Shown in pieces: positions 1 through 6,989 of a DNA stretch of 8,967 bases. The position numbers and the translations under genes are program-made. Source of the DNA: JBOHHR01 sp050740975 (GTDB taxonomy: Bacteria > Pseudomonadota > Gammaproteobacteria > JBOHHR01); contig JBOIEE010000344.1 of the NCBI GenBank assembly GCA_050740975.1, positions 1-8,967 on the forward strand. Reading direction: 5' to 3'. How positions within the stretch are numbered: position 1 is the first letter of the stretch; each line of letters opens with the position of its first letter. Below the pieces are notes generated by a model. That model ran no database searches. It was not told the origin of the DNA and saw nothing but the letters and a program-made list of their open reading frames with translations.

Positions 1-134
1 AATCCATCCAGACCAAACTCGCTCGGTGCCGTCAAACTTTGGAGCAGATCAAGCCCGGCTGTACCGCACCGCGCAGCAGAACAAAGAAAACCAAATCACC
101 AGTTATTTCTCGGACACTACACTAGCGGGAAGCG

Positions 135-701
135 ATGACCCAATACCCCTCAACGGAACGCTTTCCGACTCAACGTATGTTTTTCGCTCTGTGGCCGGAT
201 GAGGAGGTGCGAGCGAGCATTGCTGCACTCGCTTCGGAAATGCCCCTGCGTGGCGTGCGGCCGATCCCCGCTCAGAATCTTCATGCCACGCTCGTTTTTC
301 TCGGCAGCATCACCCGTGACATGCGCCATGCCCTCGAGTGCGCCGTCGATGGTTTGCGCAGGCGGCCGTTTGAGTTGGTATTGGACGCCCACGGTTGGTG
401 GCGCAGGTCCCAAGTGTTCTGGGTCGGCGCTTCGATGGCGCCGCCGGAGCTGACGCAACTGGTCGCTGGTCTTAATTCGGCCGCTGCCGAGCTGGGCGTG
501 AAAACCGATCCCAGACCTTATCAGCCGCATGTGACCATCGCCCGTAAGGTCAATCGCCCTACATATGTGAGTGCTTTTCAGCCTATCGCTTGGAAAGTGG
601 CAGATTTTTGTCTCGTCGAGTCCGTTACCGGCTCGGGCGGTGCGGTATATTGCGTGCGCCGGAGCTGGCCCTTGGCGGATGCATGGCGGATGCAGAGATA
701 A
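135..701 (+). CDS. thpR: RNA 2',3'-cyclic phosphodiesterase (ThpR/LigT family)
   Basis: A 188-residue protein of the 2H phosphoesterase superfamily. Family members open 2',3'-cyclic phosphates on RNA and can reversibly join tRNA halves through 2'-5' bonds in vitro; the physiological role is poorly defined. The two diagnostic HxT motifs are present: H50-A-T-L followed by VFLG, and H132-V-T-I followed by ARK, about 80 residues apart as the family requires. The N-terminal strand RMFFALWPDEEVR (residues 14–26) is the usual start of the fold. The length is normal (E. coli about 176). The ATG at 135 has only a weak, close purine stretch (GGGAAG, 127–132). The next in-frame ATG at 177 has no ribosome site and would cut close to the first strand, so 135 was kept. 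It lies 81 bases before recA in the same direction, a common neighbourhood in gammaproteobacteria. Family is certain; cellular substrate is not shown. Confidence 0.9.
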   Translation: MTQYPSTERFPTQRMFFALWPDEEVRASIAALASEMPLRGVRPIPAQNLHATLVFLGSITRDMRHALECAVDGLRRRPFELVLDAHGWWRRSQVFWVGASMAPPELTQLVAGLNSAAAELGVKTDPRPYQPHVTIARKVNRPTYVSAFQPIAWKVADFCLVESVTGSGGAVYCVRRSWPLADAWRMQR

Positions 702-718
702 CTCTAGAACGCTAAGCT

Positions 719-747
719 TTGTGGTACCCTTGGCTATTTCGTAGCAT
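719..747 (+). promoter_or_regulatory. candidate recA promoter
   Basis: A possible sigma-70 promoter in the thpR–recA gap: TTGTGG (719–724), a 17-base spacer, then TAGCAT (742–747), which matches TATAAT at four of six positions. The match is modest. A 9-base direct repeat ACGCTAAGC flanks it (709–717 and 752–760, 43 bases apart). No CTGT-N8-ACAG LexA box is seen here. The recA ribosome site is AGAGGAA (770–776), followed by ATG at 783. Confidence 0.3.
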
Positions 748-782
748 GGGGACGCTAAGCGAACGAATCGAGAGGAAACAGG

Positions 783-1817
783 ATGGAGGAAGACAAAAAA
801 CGGGCGTTAAGCGCGGCCTTGAGCCAGATCGAACGACAGTTTGGTAAAGGCTCGGTGATGCGCATGGGCGATGTGGGCGTGGTCCGGGATGTGGACACGA
901 TCCCCTCTGGCTCTCTCGCCCTGGATATCGCGCTTGGGGTGGGCGGGCTGCCGCGCGGGCGCGTGGTGGAGATCTACGGTCCCGAGTCATCGGGCAAAAC
1001 CACTATGGCCTTGCACGCCATTGCGGAGGTGCAGAAGGCGGGAGGCACCGGCGCGTTTATCGATGCCGAGCACGCGCTCGATCCTGTCTATACGGGCAAG
1101 CTTGGGGTCAAGGTGGGAGAATTACTGATCTCGCAACCCGATACCGGGGAACAGGCCCTCGAAATCACCGATATGCTGGTTCGTTCCGGGGCCGTCGATG
1201 TGATCGTCATCGACTCGGTCGCGGCTTTGACCCCAAAGGCGGAGATCGAAGGCGAGATGGGAGACAGCCACATGGGATTGCAAGCGCGATTAATGTCGCA
1301 GGCGCTGCGCAAACTCACCGCCAACATCAAACGTGCCAATACCCTGGTGATATTTATCAATCAAATCCGAATGAAGATCGGAGTCATGTTCGGGAACCCC
1401 GAAACCACCCCGGGGGGCAATGCCTTGAAATTCTACGCCTCGGTGCGGCTGGACATACGGCGCATCGGCGCCATCAAGAGCGGAGAGGAGGTCATCGGCA
1501 ACGAGACTCGGGTGAAAGTGCTCAAGAACAAGGTGGCGCCTCCGTTCAAAGAAGCACTGTTCGATATCCTGTACGGTGAAGGCGTCTCCCGAGAGAGCGA
1601 GCTGATCACCCTCGGTAGCCAATACGGCGTGCTGGAGAAGACCGGGGCTTGGTACAGCTACAAGGGCGATCGCTTAGGCCAGGGCAAAGACAACGTGCGC
1701 ACGTTTCTAAAGGACAACCCCAGCGTGCGCAGTGCGCTGGAGGCCGAGATCCGTGCCAAAGCGCTGCCCAGTGCCCAGCGAGCGAAACCCGCCCAGAGCA
1801 GGGAGGTCGAAGCCTGA
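783..1817 (+). CDS. recA: recombinase RecA
   Basis: RecA forms ATP-dependent filaments on single-stranded DNA, drives strand exchange in homologous recombination and stimulates LexA self-cleavage. The protein is 344 residues. The Walker A loop GPESSGKT is at 66–73, the catalytic Glu at E96 (FIDAEHAL), the Walker B aspartate at D144 (VIVIDSVAAL), and DNA-binding loop L2 at about 193–212 (NQIRMKIGVMFGNPETTPGG). The core is close to textbook. The C-terminal tail (about 328–344, RAKPAQSREVEA at its end) is basic and neutral rather than strongly acidic as in E. coli, where the acidic tail restrains DNA binding. The start at 783 has a good ribosome site (AGAGGAA). The stop overlaps the apparent recX start, so recX is cotranscribed and probably translationally coupled. 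No LexA site of the enterobacterial type is visible upstream, so SOS control is unproven. Confidence 0.98.
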   Translation: MEEDKKRALSAALSQIERQFGKGSVMRMGDVGVVRDVDTIPSGSLALDIALGVGGLPRGRVVEIYGPESSGKTTMALHAIAEVQKAGGTGAFIDAEHALDPVYTGKLGVKVGELLISQPDTGEQALEITDMLVRSGAVDVIVIDSVAALTPKAEIEGEMGDSHMGLQARLMSQALRKLTANIKRANTLVIFINQIRMKIGVMFGNPETTPGGNALKFYASVRLDIRRIGAIKSGEEVIGNETRVKVLKNKVAPPFKEALFDILYGEGVSRESELITLGSQYGVLEKTGAWYSYKGDRLGQGKDNVRTFLKDNPSVRSALEAEIRAKALPSAQRAKPAQSREVEA

Positions 1818-2275
1818 GCGACGACATCCACCGCGCGTGCTTCCGGGCCGCCCTGGCGGTCCTTGCCCAGCGCGAGCACTCGCGCCTTGAACTCCAAACC
1901 AAACTTTTGGCACGGGGATTTGCTCACGAGATCGCGGTCCACGTGGTGGCGCAGCTTGAAGAGCAGGGCATTTTAAGTGAGAAACGCTATGTGGAGACCT
2001 TTGTCTATCAAAGGGTCAATAGGGGGCAAGGGCCGTTGAAGATCATTCAACAACTGCGGGCGCGCGGCGTAAAAGAAGGCATGCTAGACGAATATGTGTC
2101 GATCGTTTCCCGCGAATGGCTACAGCGGGCGGCCGAGGTCCGCGCCAAGCGTTTTGGCCCAGAGCTGCCTCAAGAAGCGCAGGAAAGGGCGCACCAATTC
2201 CGGTTCTTGCAGTCTCGCGGCTTCACCACAGAGCAGATAAAGCGGGTGCTGCGTCCCAGCGACGAATTGCTATGA
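1814..2275 (+). CDS. recX: regulatory protein RecX, apparent CTG start
   Basis: RecX binds RecA filaments and blocks their extension, limiting recombination and SOS signalling. From CTG at 1814 the protein is 153 residues, close to the family size (E. coli 166). It shows the family's repeated three-helix units: AALAVLAQREHSRLELQTKL, then a GILSEKRYVETFVYQRVNRGQGPLKI-type segment, and the C-terminal LQSRGFTTEQIKRVL. There is no usable ATG, GTG or TTG near the expected start. The only in-frame ATG upstream (1649) lies deep inside recA and would add 55 non-family residues. The CTG at 1814–1816 sits 7 bases after a strong ribosome site, GGGAGGT (1801–1807), and overlaps the recA stop (CTGA), mirroring the usual ATGA coupling. 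The 3' end overlaps the alaS start (ATGA, 2272–2275). Family is firm; the CTG start is inferred. Confidence 0.9.
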   Translation: MSDDIHRACFRAALAVLAQREHSRLELQTKLLARGFAHEIAVHVVAQLEEQGILSEKRYVETFVYQRVNRGQGPLKIIQQLRARGVKEGMLDEYVSIVSREWLQRAAEVRAKRFGPELPQEAQERAHQFRFLQSRGFTTEQIKRVLRPSDELL

Positions 2276-4905
2276 GCAGCAGCGCCGAGCTTCGCCAGCT
2301 CTTCCTCGATTTTTTTGCCAGGCACAAGCACCAGCTTGTTCCGAGTAGCCCGCTGATTCCAGCGAATGACCCCACCCTGCTCTTTACCAACGCGGGCATG
2401 GTGCAGTTCAAAGACGTCTTTCTCGGTAACGAAAGCCGGCCGTACAAACGGGCGGCCTCCAGCCAATGCTGTGTGCGGGCAGGCGGCAAGCATAATGACC
2501 TCGAGAACGTGGGCTATACGACGCGCCACCATACCTTCTTTGAGATGCTGGGCAATTTCAGTTTCGGGGATTACTTCAAACGGGAAGCTATAGCCTATGC
2601 CTGGGAGTTTTTGACTGAGACCCTTGGTCTGTCTCGGGATCGGCTTTGGATCTCCGTGTTCAAAGAGGATCATGAGACCGCCGTGATCTGGCGCGATGAG
2701 ATCGGGGTGGCGGCGGATCGCATCGCGCGCTGCGGAGAGACAGACAACTTTTGGACCATGGGGCCTACCGGCCCTTGTGGACCGTGCACCGAGATCTACT
2801 ACGACCACGGCCCGCAACTGCTGGGTAGCCCGCCCAGTCGCAGGGGTGCGAAAGGCGACCGCTACGTGGAGATCTGGAACCTCGTGTTCACGCAGTACGA
2901 TCGCGACGCTCAAGGCAAGTTGACGCCTATTCCTCGGCCCTGCGTCGACACGGGGATGGGTTTAGAGCGCATCGGCGCCGTCATGCAGGGCGTGCATAGC
3001 AACTATGAGATCGACAGCTTCCAGCGTTTGATCACCGCGATCGCGGCTCTTTGCGACGGCAAAGATGCAAACCAAAGCTCGCTCCAGGTGATCGCCGACC
3101 ACATTCGATCGTGTGCCTTCATCGTCGCCGAGGGTGTCGTGCCTTCGAACGAAGGCCGCGGTTATGTGTTGCGGCGCATTATCCGCCGCGCCATTCGCCA
3201 CGGACATAAGCTCGGTTTACGTGAGCCTTTTTTCTATCAGCTTGTTGCTGTCTTAGGCCATGACATGGGGCAAGCCTATCCGCATCTGGTACAAGCGCAA
3301 GCTAGGATCGAGCGAGTACTGCGGCAAGAGGAAGCGCGCTTTGCAGAGACCCTGGATCAGGGTCTTAAGGTGTTGGATCAGGCGCTCGGAAAACTAAGCG
3401 GCCGCACCATCCCCGGGCAAATCGTGTTTCAACTATACGATACCTTTGGTTTTCCAGTCGACCTCACGGCGGACATCGCGCGTGAGCGCGGGCTTAAGCT
3501 GGACATGCCGGGTTTTGAACAGGCGATGCAAGAACAACGTGCGCGCGCGCGTGCGGCAAGCCAGTTTCACATCGCGGCGGGGGCCGCCTCGTTGCCCAAG
3601 CTCTCGGAAAAAGATGGGCCACAGAAAACAGCCTTCTGCGGCTACGATTCGCTGAAAAAACGAACGCTCATCACCCATATGTTCATCGATGGAGAAGCCG
3701 TCGATGTGGTGGAGGCAGGACAGAGCGGGGTTTTGGTATTACGCGAAACCCCTTTCTATGCGGAGTCCGGTGGCCAGGTGGGTGACATTGGAGTCATCCG
3801 AGCACGAAAAGGTGCCTTCGTGGTCCGTGATACTCAGCAGCGGGCAGGCGTGCATCTGCACCTCGGGACGGTGACCGTGGGGGAGTTACGGATCGGAGAC
3901 CCGGTGCAAGCCAGTGTTGACGGTAAAGTTCGCGCGGCGACGGTGTTGAACCACTCAGCAACGCATCTCCTGCACGCCGCGCTACGGCGTGTGTTGGGTG
4001 AGCACGTGGTACAAAAGGGCTCACTGGTGGCGCCCGACCGATTGCGTTTCGACTTCTCGCATGGCGAACCGGTGTCGCCCCAACAACTGCGCGACATTGA
4101 GTGCTTGGTGAATCGAGAGATCCGAGGAAATCACCAGGCTAGAGTCCAGACCATGCCTCTGGAGAACGCCCTTCAGAGCGGTGCATTGGCGCTGTTCGGC
4201 GAAAAATATGAGGGGTCGGTGCGGGTGTTGCGCATGGGGGATTTTTCCATGGAGCTTTGTGGTGGCACGCATGTCAAGCGTACCGGTGACATCGGCTTGT
4301 TTAAGATCCTGTCGGAGTCCGGCGTCGCATCGGGGATCCGCCGCATTGAAGCGCTCACGGGCGAAGTAGCGCTGGAAAGCATGGAACAAACGGAGACCAG
4401 ACTCAGCGATATCGCTATTTGGGTGAAGGCCTCGCGCGAGGAGGTCGCGGAAAAAGTAGAGCAACTCGTACACCGGGCGCGCCTGCAAGAAAAGGAACTG
4501 CAAACGCTCAAGAGCACGATCGCACGACAAAAAGGAGCGGATCTGTGCGAGCAGGCGGTGGAGATCGGGGGTGTCAAGGTGCTCGCCGCACGGATTGAGC
4601 AAGCCGATGCGGGGGAGTTGCGGAACACCGTAGACCAACTGCGAGACAGACTCGGCACCGCAGCGGTGGTGTTAGCGACGATCGATGATTCCAAAGTGCG
4701 GCTGGTCGCCGGGGTGACAAAAAACGCGACAACCAAACTAAGCGCGAGCGAGCTAGTAAACTACGTCGCGGCCCAAGTGGGTGGTAAAGGGGGGGGCCGG
4801 GAAGACTTGGCCCAAGCCGGGGGTACTGACCCGAGCAAGCTCACGAGCGCTTTGGCCGGGGTCGCGGATTGGGTCAGACACCGACTCGAGGGTCGTTCTG
4901 GGTGA
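2272..4905 (+). CDS. alaS: alanine--tRNA ligase
   Basis: AlaRS charges tRNA-Ala with alanine in the cytoplasm and hydrolyses mischarged Ser- and Gly-tRNA-Ala. From ATG at 2272 it is 877 residues, essentially the E. coli length (876). In order it has a class II catalytic core (TNAGMVQFKDVF near 40; RAGGKHNDLENVGYT in motif 2; motif 3 GMGLER at 228–233), the tRNA-recognition region, and an editing domain with the zinc-binding H561-x3-H565 (HSATHLLH) and C663-x3-H667 (CGGTH). A coiled-coil linker (about 722–760, rich in E, K, Q) and a C-terminal domain containing GGKGGGREDLAQAGG follow. The ATG overlaps the recX stop. Although the frame is open further upstream, the family N-terminus SSSAELRQLFLDFF fixes this start. 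It is the third gene of the recA–recX–alaS operon. All editing and catalytic motifs are intact. Confidence 0.98.
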   Translation: MSSSAELRQLFLDFFARHKHQLVPSSPLIPANDPTLLFTNAGMVQFKDVFLGNESRPYKRAASSQCCVRAGGKHNDLENVGYTTRHHTFFEMLGNFSFGDYFKREAIAYAWEFLTETLGLSRDRLWISVFKEDHETAVIWRDEIGVAADRIARCGETDNFWTMGPTGPCGPCTEIYYDHGPQLLGSPPSRRGAKGDRYVEIWNLVFTQYDRDAQGKLTPIPRPCVDTGMGLERIGAVMQGVHSNYEIDSFQRLITAIAALCDGKDANQSSLQVIADHIRSCAFIVAEGVVPSNEGRGYVLRRIIRRAIRHGHKLGLREPFFYQLVAVLGHDMGQAYPHLVQAQARIERVLRQEEARFAETLDQGLKVLDQALGKLSGRTIPGQIVFQLYDTFGFPVDLTADIARERGLKLDMPGFEQAMQEQRARARAASQFHIAAGAASLPKLSEKDGPQKTAFCGYDSLKKRTLITHMFIDGEAVDVVEAGQSGVLVLRETPFYAESGGQVGDIGVIRARKGAFVVRDTQQRAGVHLHLGTVTVGELRIGDPVQASVDGKVRAATVLNHSATHLLHAALRRVLGEHVVQKGSLVAPDRLRFDFSHGEPVSPQQLRDIECLVNREIRGNHQARVQTMPLENALQSGALALFGEKYEGSVRVLRMGDFSMELCGGTHVKRTGDIGLFKILSESGVASGIRRIEALTGEVALESMEQTETRLSDIAIWVKASREEVAEKVEQLVHRARLQEKELQTLKSTIARQKGADLCEQAVEIGGVKVLAARIEQADAGELRNTVDQLRDRLGTAAVVLATIDDSKVRLVAGVTKNATTKLSASELVNYVAAQVGGKGGGREDLAQAGGTDPSKLTSALAGVADWVRHRLEGRSG

Positions 4906-5007
4906 TCGGGCGCAGGCCGTTCCAAGGCGACCATTCATTAATAAATATCCGCTACGGTTCCCTAAGTTCGACAGGCTCCTAGTGCAGTAGCTTCTTATCG
5001 TTCTCGC

Positions 5008-6237
5008 ATGGCGTTTCTGGTGCAGAAATATGGCGGTACATCGGTGGGCAGCGTTGAGCGCATCAAAGCCGTGGCCCACCGACTGTCAAAGGCTCGCCGC
5101 GCTGGCCATCAATTGGTGGTGGTGGTATCGGCCATAAGCGGGGAAACGGACCGCCTGCTGAGCTTGGCCAAAGGGATCAGCGCACATCCCAATGGGCGCG
5201 AGCTGGATGTGCTGCTGGCAACGGGAGAGCAGGTGACGATCGCGCTGTTGTGCATGGCTTTGGAAGCACTCGGATGTCCGGCGCGCTCCTATTTGGCTTC
5301 GCAGGTCAAGATCAGCACCGACAGCACGTATAACAAAGCACGTATCCTAAGCATCGACAGCGGCCCTATCTGCGACGATCTCCAGGCCGGCAAAGTCGTA
5401 GTAGTTGCTGGCTTTCAAGGGGTCGATGGGGACGGCAATATCACAACCCTCGGTCGCGGAGGCTCCGACACCACAGCGGTCGCCCTGGCCGCAGCGTTGA
5501 ACGCCGAAGAGTGCCAGATTTATACAGATGTGGACGGTGTTTATACCACCGATCCCAAGATCGTCCCCGAAGCACGCCGGCTCGATCAGATCACTTACGA
5601 AGAGATGTTAGAGATGGCAAGTCTTGGTGCTAAGGTGCTTCAGATCCGATCGGTGGAGTTTGCCAGCAAGTACGGGGTTCCCGTGCGGGTGTTGTCTTCC
5701 TTCACAGAGGGCGAGGGTACGCTGATAAAACCTGAGGACACTAGCATGGAACACGTTCTAATTTCAGGGGTCACCGCCAACCGCGATGAAGCCAAGGTCA
5801 CGCTCGTCGGCGTCCCAGACAAACCGGGTATCGCCAGCGCGATCCTTGGCCCGATAGCGCAGTGCAACATTGAAGTCGATATGATCGTGCAGAACATCGG
5901 CTCCGATGGAACGACGGACTTCACGTTCACGGTACACCGTAACGACTACGAGCGGACCATGGGAATTCTTAAAGATGTGGCCAGCCAGATGAATGCTCGG
6001 CAGATCGAAGGTGATAATAAAATCGCCAAGATTTCAGTCATCGGTGTGGGCATGCGCTCGCACGCGGGTATAGCGGTTCAAATGTTCGGGGCTTTGGCGG
6101 CGGAGGGAATCAATATCCGCATGATCTCCACATCGGAGATCAAAATCTCGGTGGTGGTGGACGAGAAGTACCTGGAGCTCGCCGTACGCACCTTGCATTC
6201 CGCATTTGGGCTGGAACGGGAGCCCAAAATTTCTTGA
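5008..6237 (+). CDS. lysC: aspartate kinase (class II, feedback-regulated)
   Basis: Aspartokinase phosphorylates L-aspartate, the first step towards lysine, threonine, methionine and diaminopimelate. The protein is 409 residues, the typical size of a monofunctional class II enzyme. The catalytic N-terminus is clear: KYGGTSVG at 7–14, a SAISGETDRLL segment near 41, the LGRGGSDTTAVALA stretch (around 150), and TDVDGVYTTDP at 173–183. Two ACT regulatory domains follow, about 265–340 (KVTLVGVPDKPGIAS… NIEVDMIVQNIG) and 345–409 (ISVIGVGMRSHAGIA… NIRMISTSEIKISVVV), which in relatives bind lysine and/or threonine. There is no homoserine dehydrogenase fusion. A likely internal start lies at 5746. No good ribosome site precedes ATG 5008, but the MAFLVQKYGGTS start is the family norm. 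An AT-rich patch (4936–4949) in the 102-base gap from alaS could hold a promoter, but none is convincing. Confidence 0.97.
   Translation: MAFLVQKYGGTSVGSVERIKAVAHRLSKARRAGHQLVVVVSAISGETDRLLSLAKGISAHPNGRELDVLLATGEQVTIALLCMALEALGCPARSYLASQVKISTDSTYNKARILSIDSGPICDDLQAGKVVVVAGFQGVDGDGNITTLGRGGSDTTAVALAAALNAEECQIYTDVDGVYTTDPKIVPEARRLDQITYEEMLEMASLGAKVLQIRSVEFASKYGVPVRVLSSFTEGEGTLIKPEDTSMEHVLISGVTANRDEAKVTLVGVPDKPGIASAILGPIAQCNIEVDMIVQNIGSDGTTDFTFTVHRNDYERTMGILKDVASQMNARQIEGDNKIAKISVIGVGMRSHAGIAVQMFGALAAEGINIRMISTSEIKISVVVDEKYLELAVRTLHSAFGLEREPKIS
5733..5748 (+). promoter_or_regulatory. internal ribosome site and start for LysC beta subunit
   Basis: Inside lysC, TGAGGA (5733–5738) stands 7 bases before an in-frame ATG (5746). 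Translation from there would give a 163-residue protein beginning MEHVLISGVTANRDEAKV, which is just the two ACT domains. In class II aspartokinases of Corynebacterium and Bacillus a beta subunit is made from an internal start at this same place, giving an alpha2beta2 enzyme. The internal ribosome site is better than the one before the full-length start. The sequence supports the site; production of the short form is inferred. Confidence 0.6.
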
Positions 6238-6300
6238 GCTTGGAGAGCGGTATCGGTTCCTGGCACCCCGGGGGTATCAATCGAAATGCGCAGTGTTAGA

Positions 6301-6322
6301 ATAACGTCTCGATAACGTCTCG
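6301..6322. repeat. 11-bp tandem repeat, two copies
   Basis: ATAACGTCTCG occurs twice head to tail (6301–6311 and 6312–6322) in the lysC–csrA gap, followed by a partial ATGCATCG. The period is about one helical turn. It could be a regulator site or simple slippage; nothing in the sequence decides between them. Confidence 0.7.
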
Positions 6323-6330
6323 ATGCATCG

Positions 6331-6423
6331 GGAAACCTGGGGGAGGGGATGAACTTTGGTAGCGTCCTAGGGACCTAACGTTAACACATCCCCGCGTGTA
6401 TATATTTTATGGAGTTTGGAGAA
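6331..6423 (+). promoter_or_regulatory. csrA leader with six GGA motifs, probable CsrA autoregulatory region
   Basis: GGA triplets lie at 6331, 6342, 6347, 6371, 6411 and 6418. The last two (in ATGGAGTTTGGAGAA) cover the ribosome site of csrA, GGAG at 6411–6414, which is 9 bases before ATG 6424. The one at 6371 is in a small hairpin, GTCC-TAG-GGAC. In E. coli, CsrA binds several GGA sites in its own leader, one over the ribosome site, and represses its translation. An AT-rich block TATATATTTTAT (6399–6410) with TTAACA (6381–6386) upstream resembles a promoter, but a start there would leave almost no leader, so a more distal promoter is needed for the upstream sites to act. Confidence 0.45.
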
Positions 6424-6645
6424 ATGCTTATCCTGACCAGACGAGTGGGCGAATCCTTGATCATTGGGGATGATGTCAGCATTACGGTGTTAGGCATTAA
6501 GGGCAATCAAGTCAGGCTGGGGGTCGCCGCACCAAAAGAAATCTCGGTTCACCGGGAAGAAATCTACCAGCGGATCCAGCAAGAAAAAGCCAAGGCGCAA
6601 GAAGAAATTCCCTCTAACGTTGGGGCTGCGGACCCAGGCGACTGA
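6424..6645 (+). CDS. csrA: carbon storage regulator CsrA (RsmA)
   Basis: CsrA is a small dimeric protein that binds GGA motifs in mRNA leaders to alter translation and stability. It controls carbon flux, motility and biofilm, and is sequestered by sRNAs such as CsrB and RsmZ. The 73-residue protein begins MLILTRRVGESLIIGDDVSI and continues VTVLGIKGNQVRLGVAAPKEISVHREEIYQRI-like, matching the family almost throughout. The RNA-contact residues at both ends are present: L4/R6 in the first strand and the VHREEIYQRI segment, which includes the key R44. The tail after residue 57 (QEKAKAQEEIPSNVGAADPGD) is variable, as usual. ATG 6424 is chosen over the in-frame ATG 6409 because all family members start MLILTR and because the earlier codon forms part of the ribosome site. 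It lies 186 bases after lysC and upstream of tRNA-Ser, the classic gammaproteobacterial arrangement. Confidence 0.97.
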   Translation: MLILTRRVGESLIIGDDVSITVLGIKGNQVRLGVAAPKEISVHREEIYQRIQQEKAKAQEEIPSNVGAADPGD

Positions 6646-6734
6646 TCGTTGGGTGAGTTCCATCCGGGCACCCTGAAAATAGGTGAGGGGGACGTGGCGA
6701 TGGGCCCCTAGCGAGAACGAGGTGGACACACAAC
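6646..6734. other. csrA 3' spacer with hairpins
   Basis: There is no credible gene here. GGGTG (6651–6655) can pair with CACCC (6669–6673), and this is followed by CTGAAAATAGG…AGGGGGACGT. The run resembles the hairpin-plus-CTGGAAACA…CAGGGATGT run at 6903–6947 and may be a decayed copy of it. GAGGTGGACACA (6719–6730) resembles the GAGGTGGAAACA box of the element at 6851. No clear intrinsic terminator for csrA is seen. Confidence 0.35.
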
Positions 6735-6851
6735 CAACCGGAAAGATGGCCGTTCGGCTGGCCGATTTGTCGGGAACAAATCGGAACCTGGAAGTCGGCC
6801 CGAAGGGTGAAGTACAGGGGAGGTACGGAGTAAGGCGCTTCCCTGCTAAGG
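6735..6851 (+). pseudogene. broken 5' copy of tRNA-Ser(GCT) with a 71-bp insertion
   Basis: Bases 6735–6760 match 6985–7010 (five flanking bases plus the tRNA-Ser acceptor and D-arm) at 23 of 26 positions. Bases 6832–6851 match 7011–7030 (anticodon arm, with GCT intact at 6845–6847) at 19 of 20. The two pieces are contiguous in the real gene but here are separated by 71 bases (6761–6831) placed in the D-loop. The variable arm, T-arm and 3' acceptor are absent, so this cannot make a tRNA. The copy ends where the structured element at 6851 begins. Confidence 0.75.
6762..6826 (+). repeat. D-loop insert with two GGA-loop hairpins
   Basis: The insert starts with a perfect 9-bp stem, CCGATTTGT (6762–6770) and ACAAATCGG (6776–6784), with loop CGGGA. 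Near its end, GTAC (6812–6815) and GTAC (6823–6826) close a loop AGGGGAG. Both loops expose GGA. Between them CTGGAAGTC (6789–6797) recalls the CTGGAAACA box of the element at 6851–6947. Function is unknown. Confidence 0.55.
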
Positions 6852-6947
6852 GGCGAGGTGGAAACAGAAAAAGACACTTAACGTGTCTTTTCCCCGCCGA
6901 GCGGGTGACCGTGGAAGGTCACCCTGGAAACACGCTACAGGGATGTA
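6851..6947 (+). repeat. structured element, copy 1 (next to tRNA-Ser)
   Basis: It opens with GGGCGAGGTGGAAACAGAAA (6851–6870), which is 19/20 identical to 7210–7229. An inner perfect stem follows: AAAAGACAC (6869–6877), loop TTAAC, GTGTCTTTT (6883–6891). Outside it GGTGG (6857–6861) can pair with CCGCC (6894–6898). After CCCGCCGAGCG comes a second perfect stem, GGGTGACC (6903–6910), loop GTGGAA, GGTCACCC (6917–6924), then CTGGAAACA and a small hairpin TACA-GGGA-TGTA (6936–6947). The A-tract/T-tract on the first stem could also act as a weak intrinsic terminator. It is either a palindromic intergenic repeat or part of an RNA. Confidence 0.65.
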
Positions 6948-6989
6948 ATGGTATAACCCTTAACTAGAGTCGGGCGGTAACGATCAACC

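Noticed and set aside
3..125. Possible 3' end of an upstream gene (frame ending TAG at 123–125)
   Set aside because: All three + frames are open from the left edge for more than 100 bases, and none gives a sequence I recognise, so the coding frame cannot be chosen.
1649..1813. recX starting from ATG 1649
   Set aside because: It would overlap 169 bases of recA and add 55 residues with no RecX similarity; no ribosome site supports it.
2116..2271. N-terminal extension of alaS from ATG 2116
   Set aside because: It lies inside recX and adds 52 residues absent from the family; ATG 2272 matches the family N-terminus.
6869..6891. Strong intrinsic terminator for csrA
   Set aside because: The stem is perfect but the T-run is only four bases followed by C's, it is over 200 bases from csrA, and it is part of a repeated element; at best a weak terminator.
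6683..6967. 94-residue open frame between csrA and tRNA-Ser
   Set aside because: It crosses the broken tRNA-Ser copy and both structured hairpins, has no ribosome site, and its composition follows the repeats.
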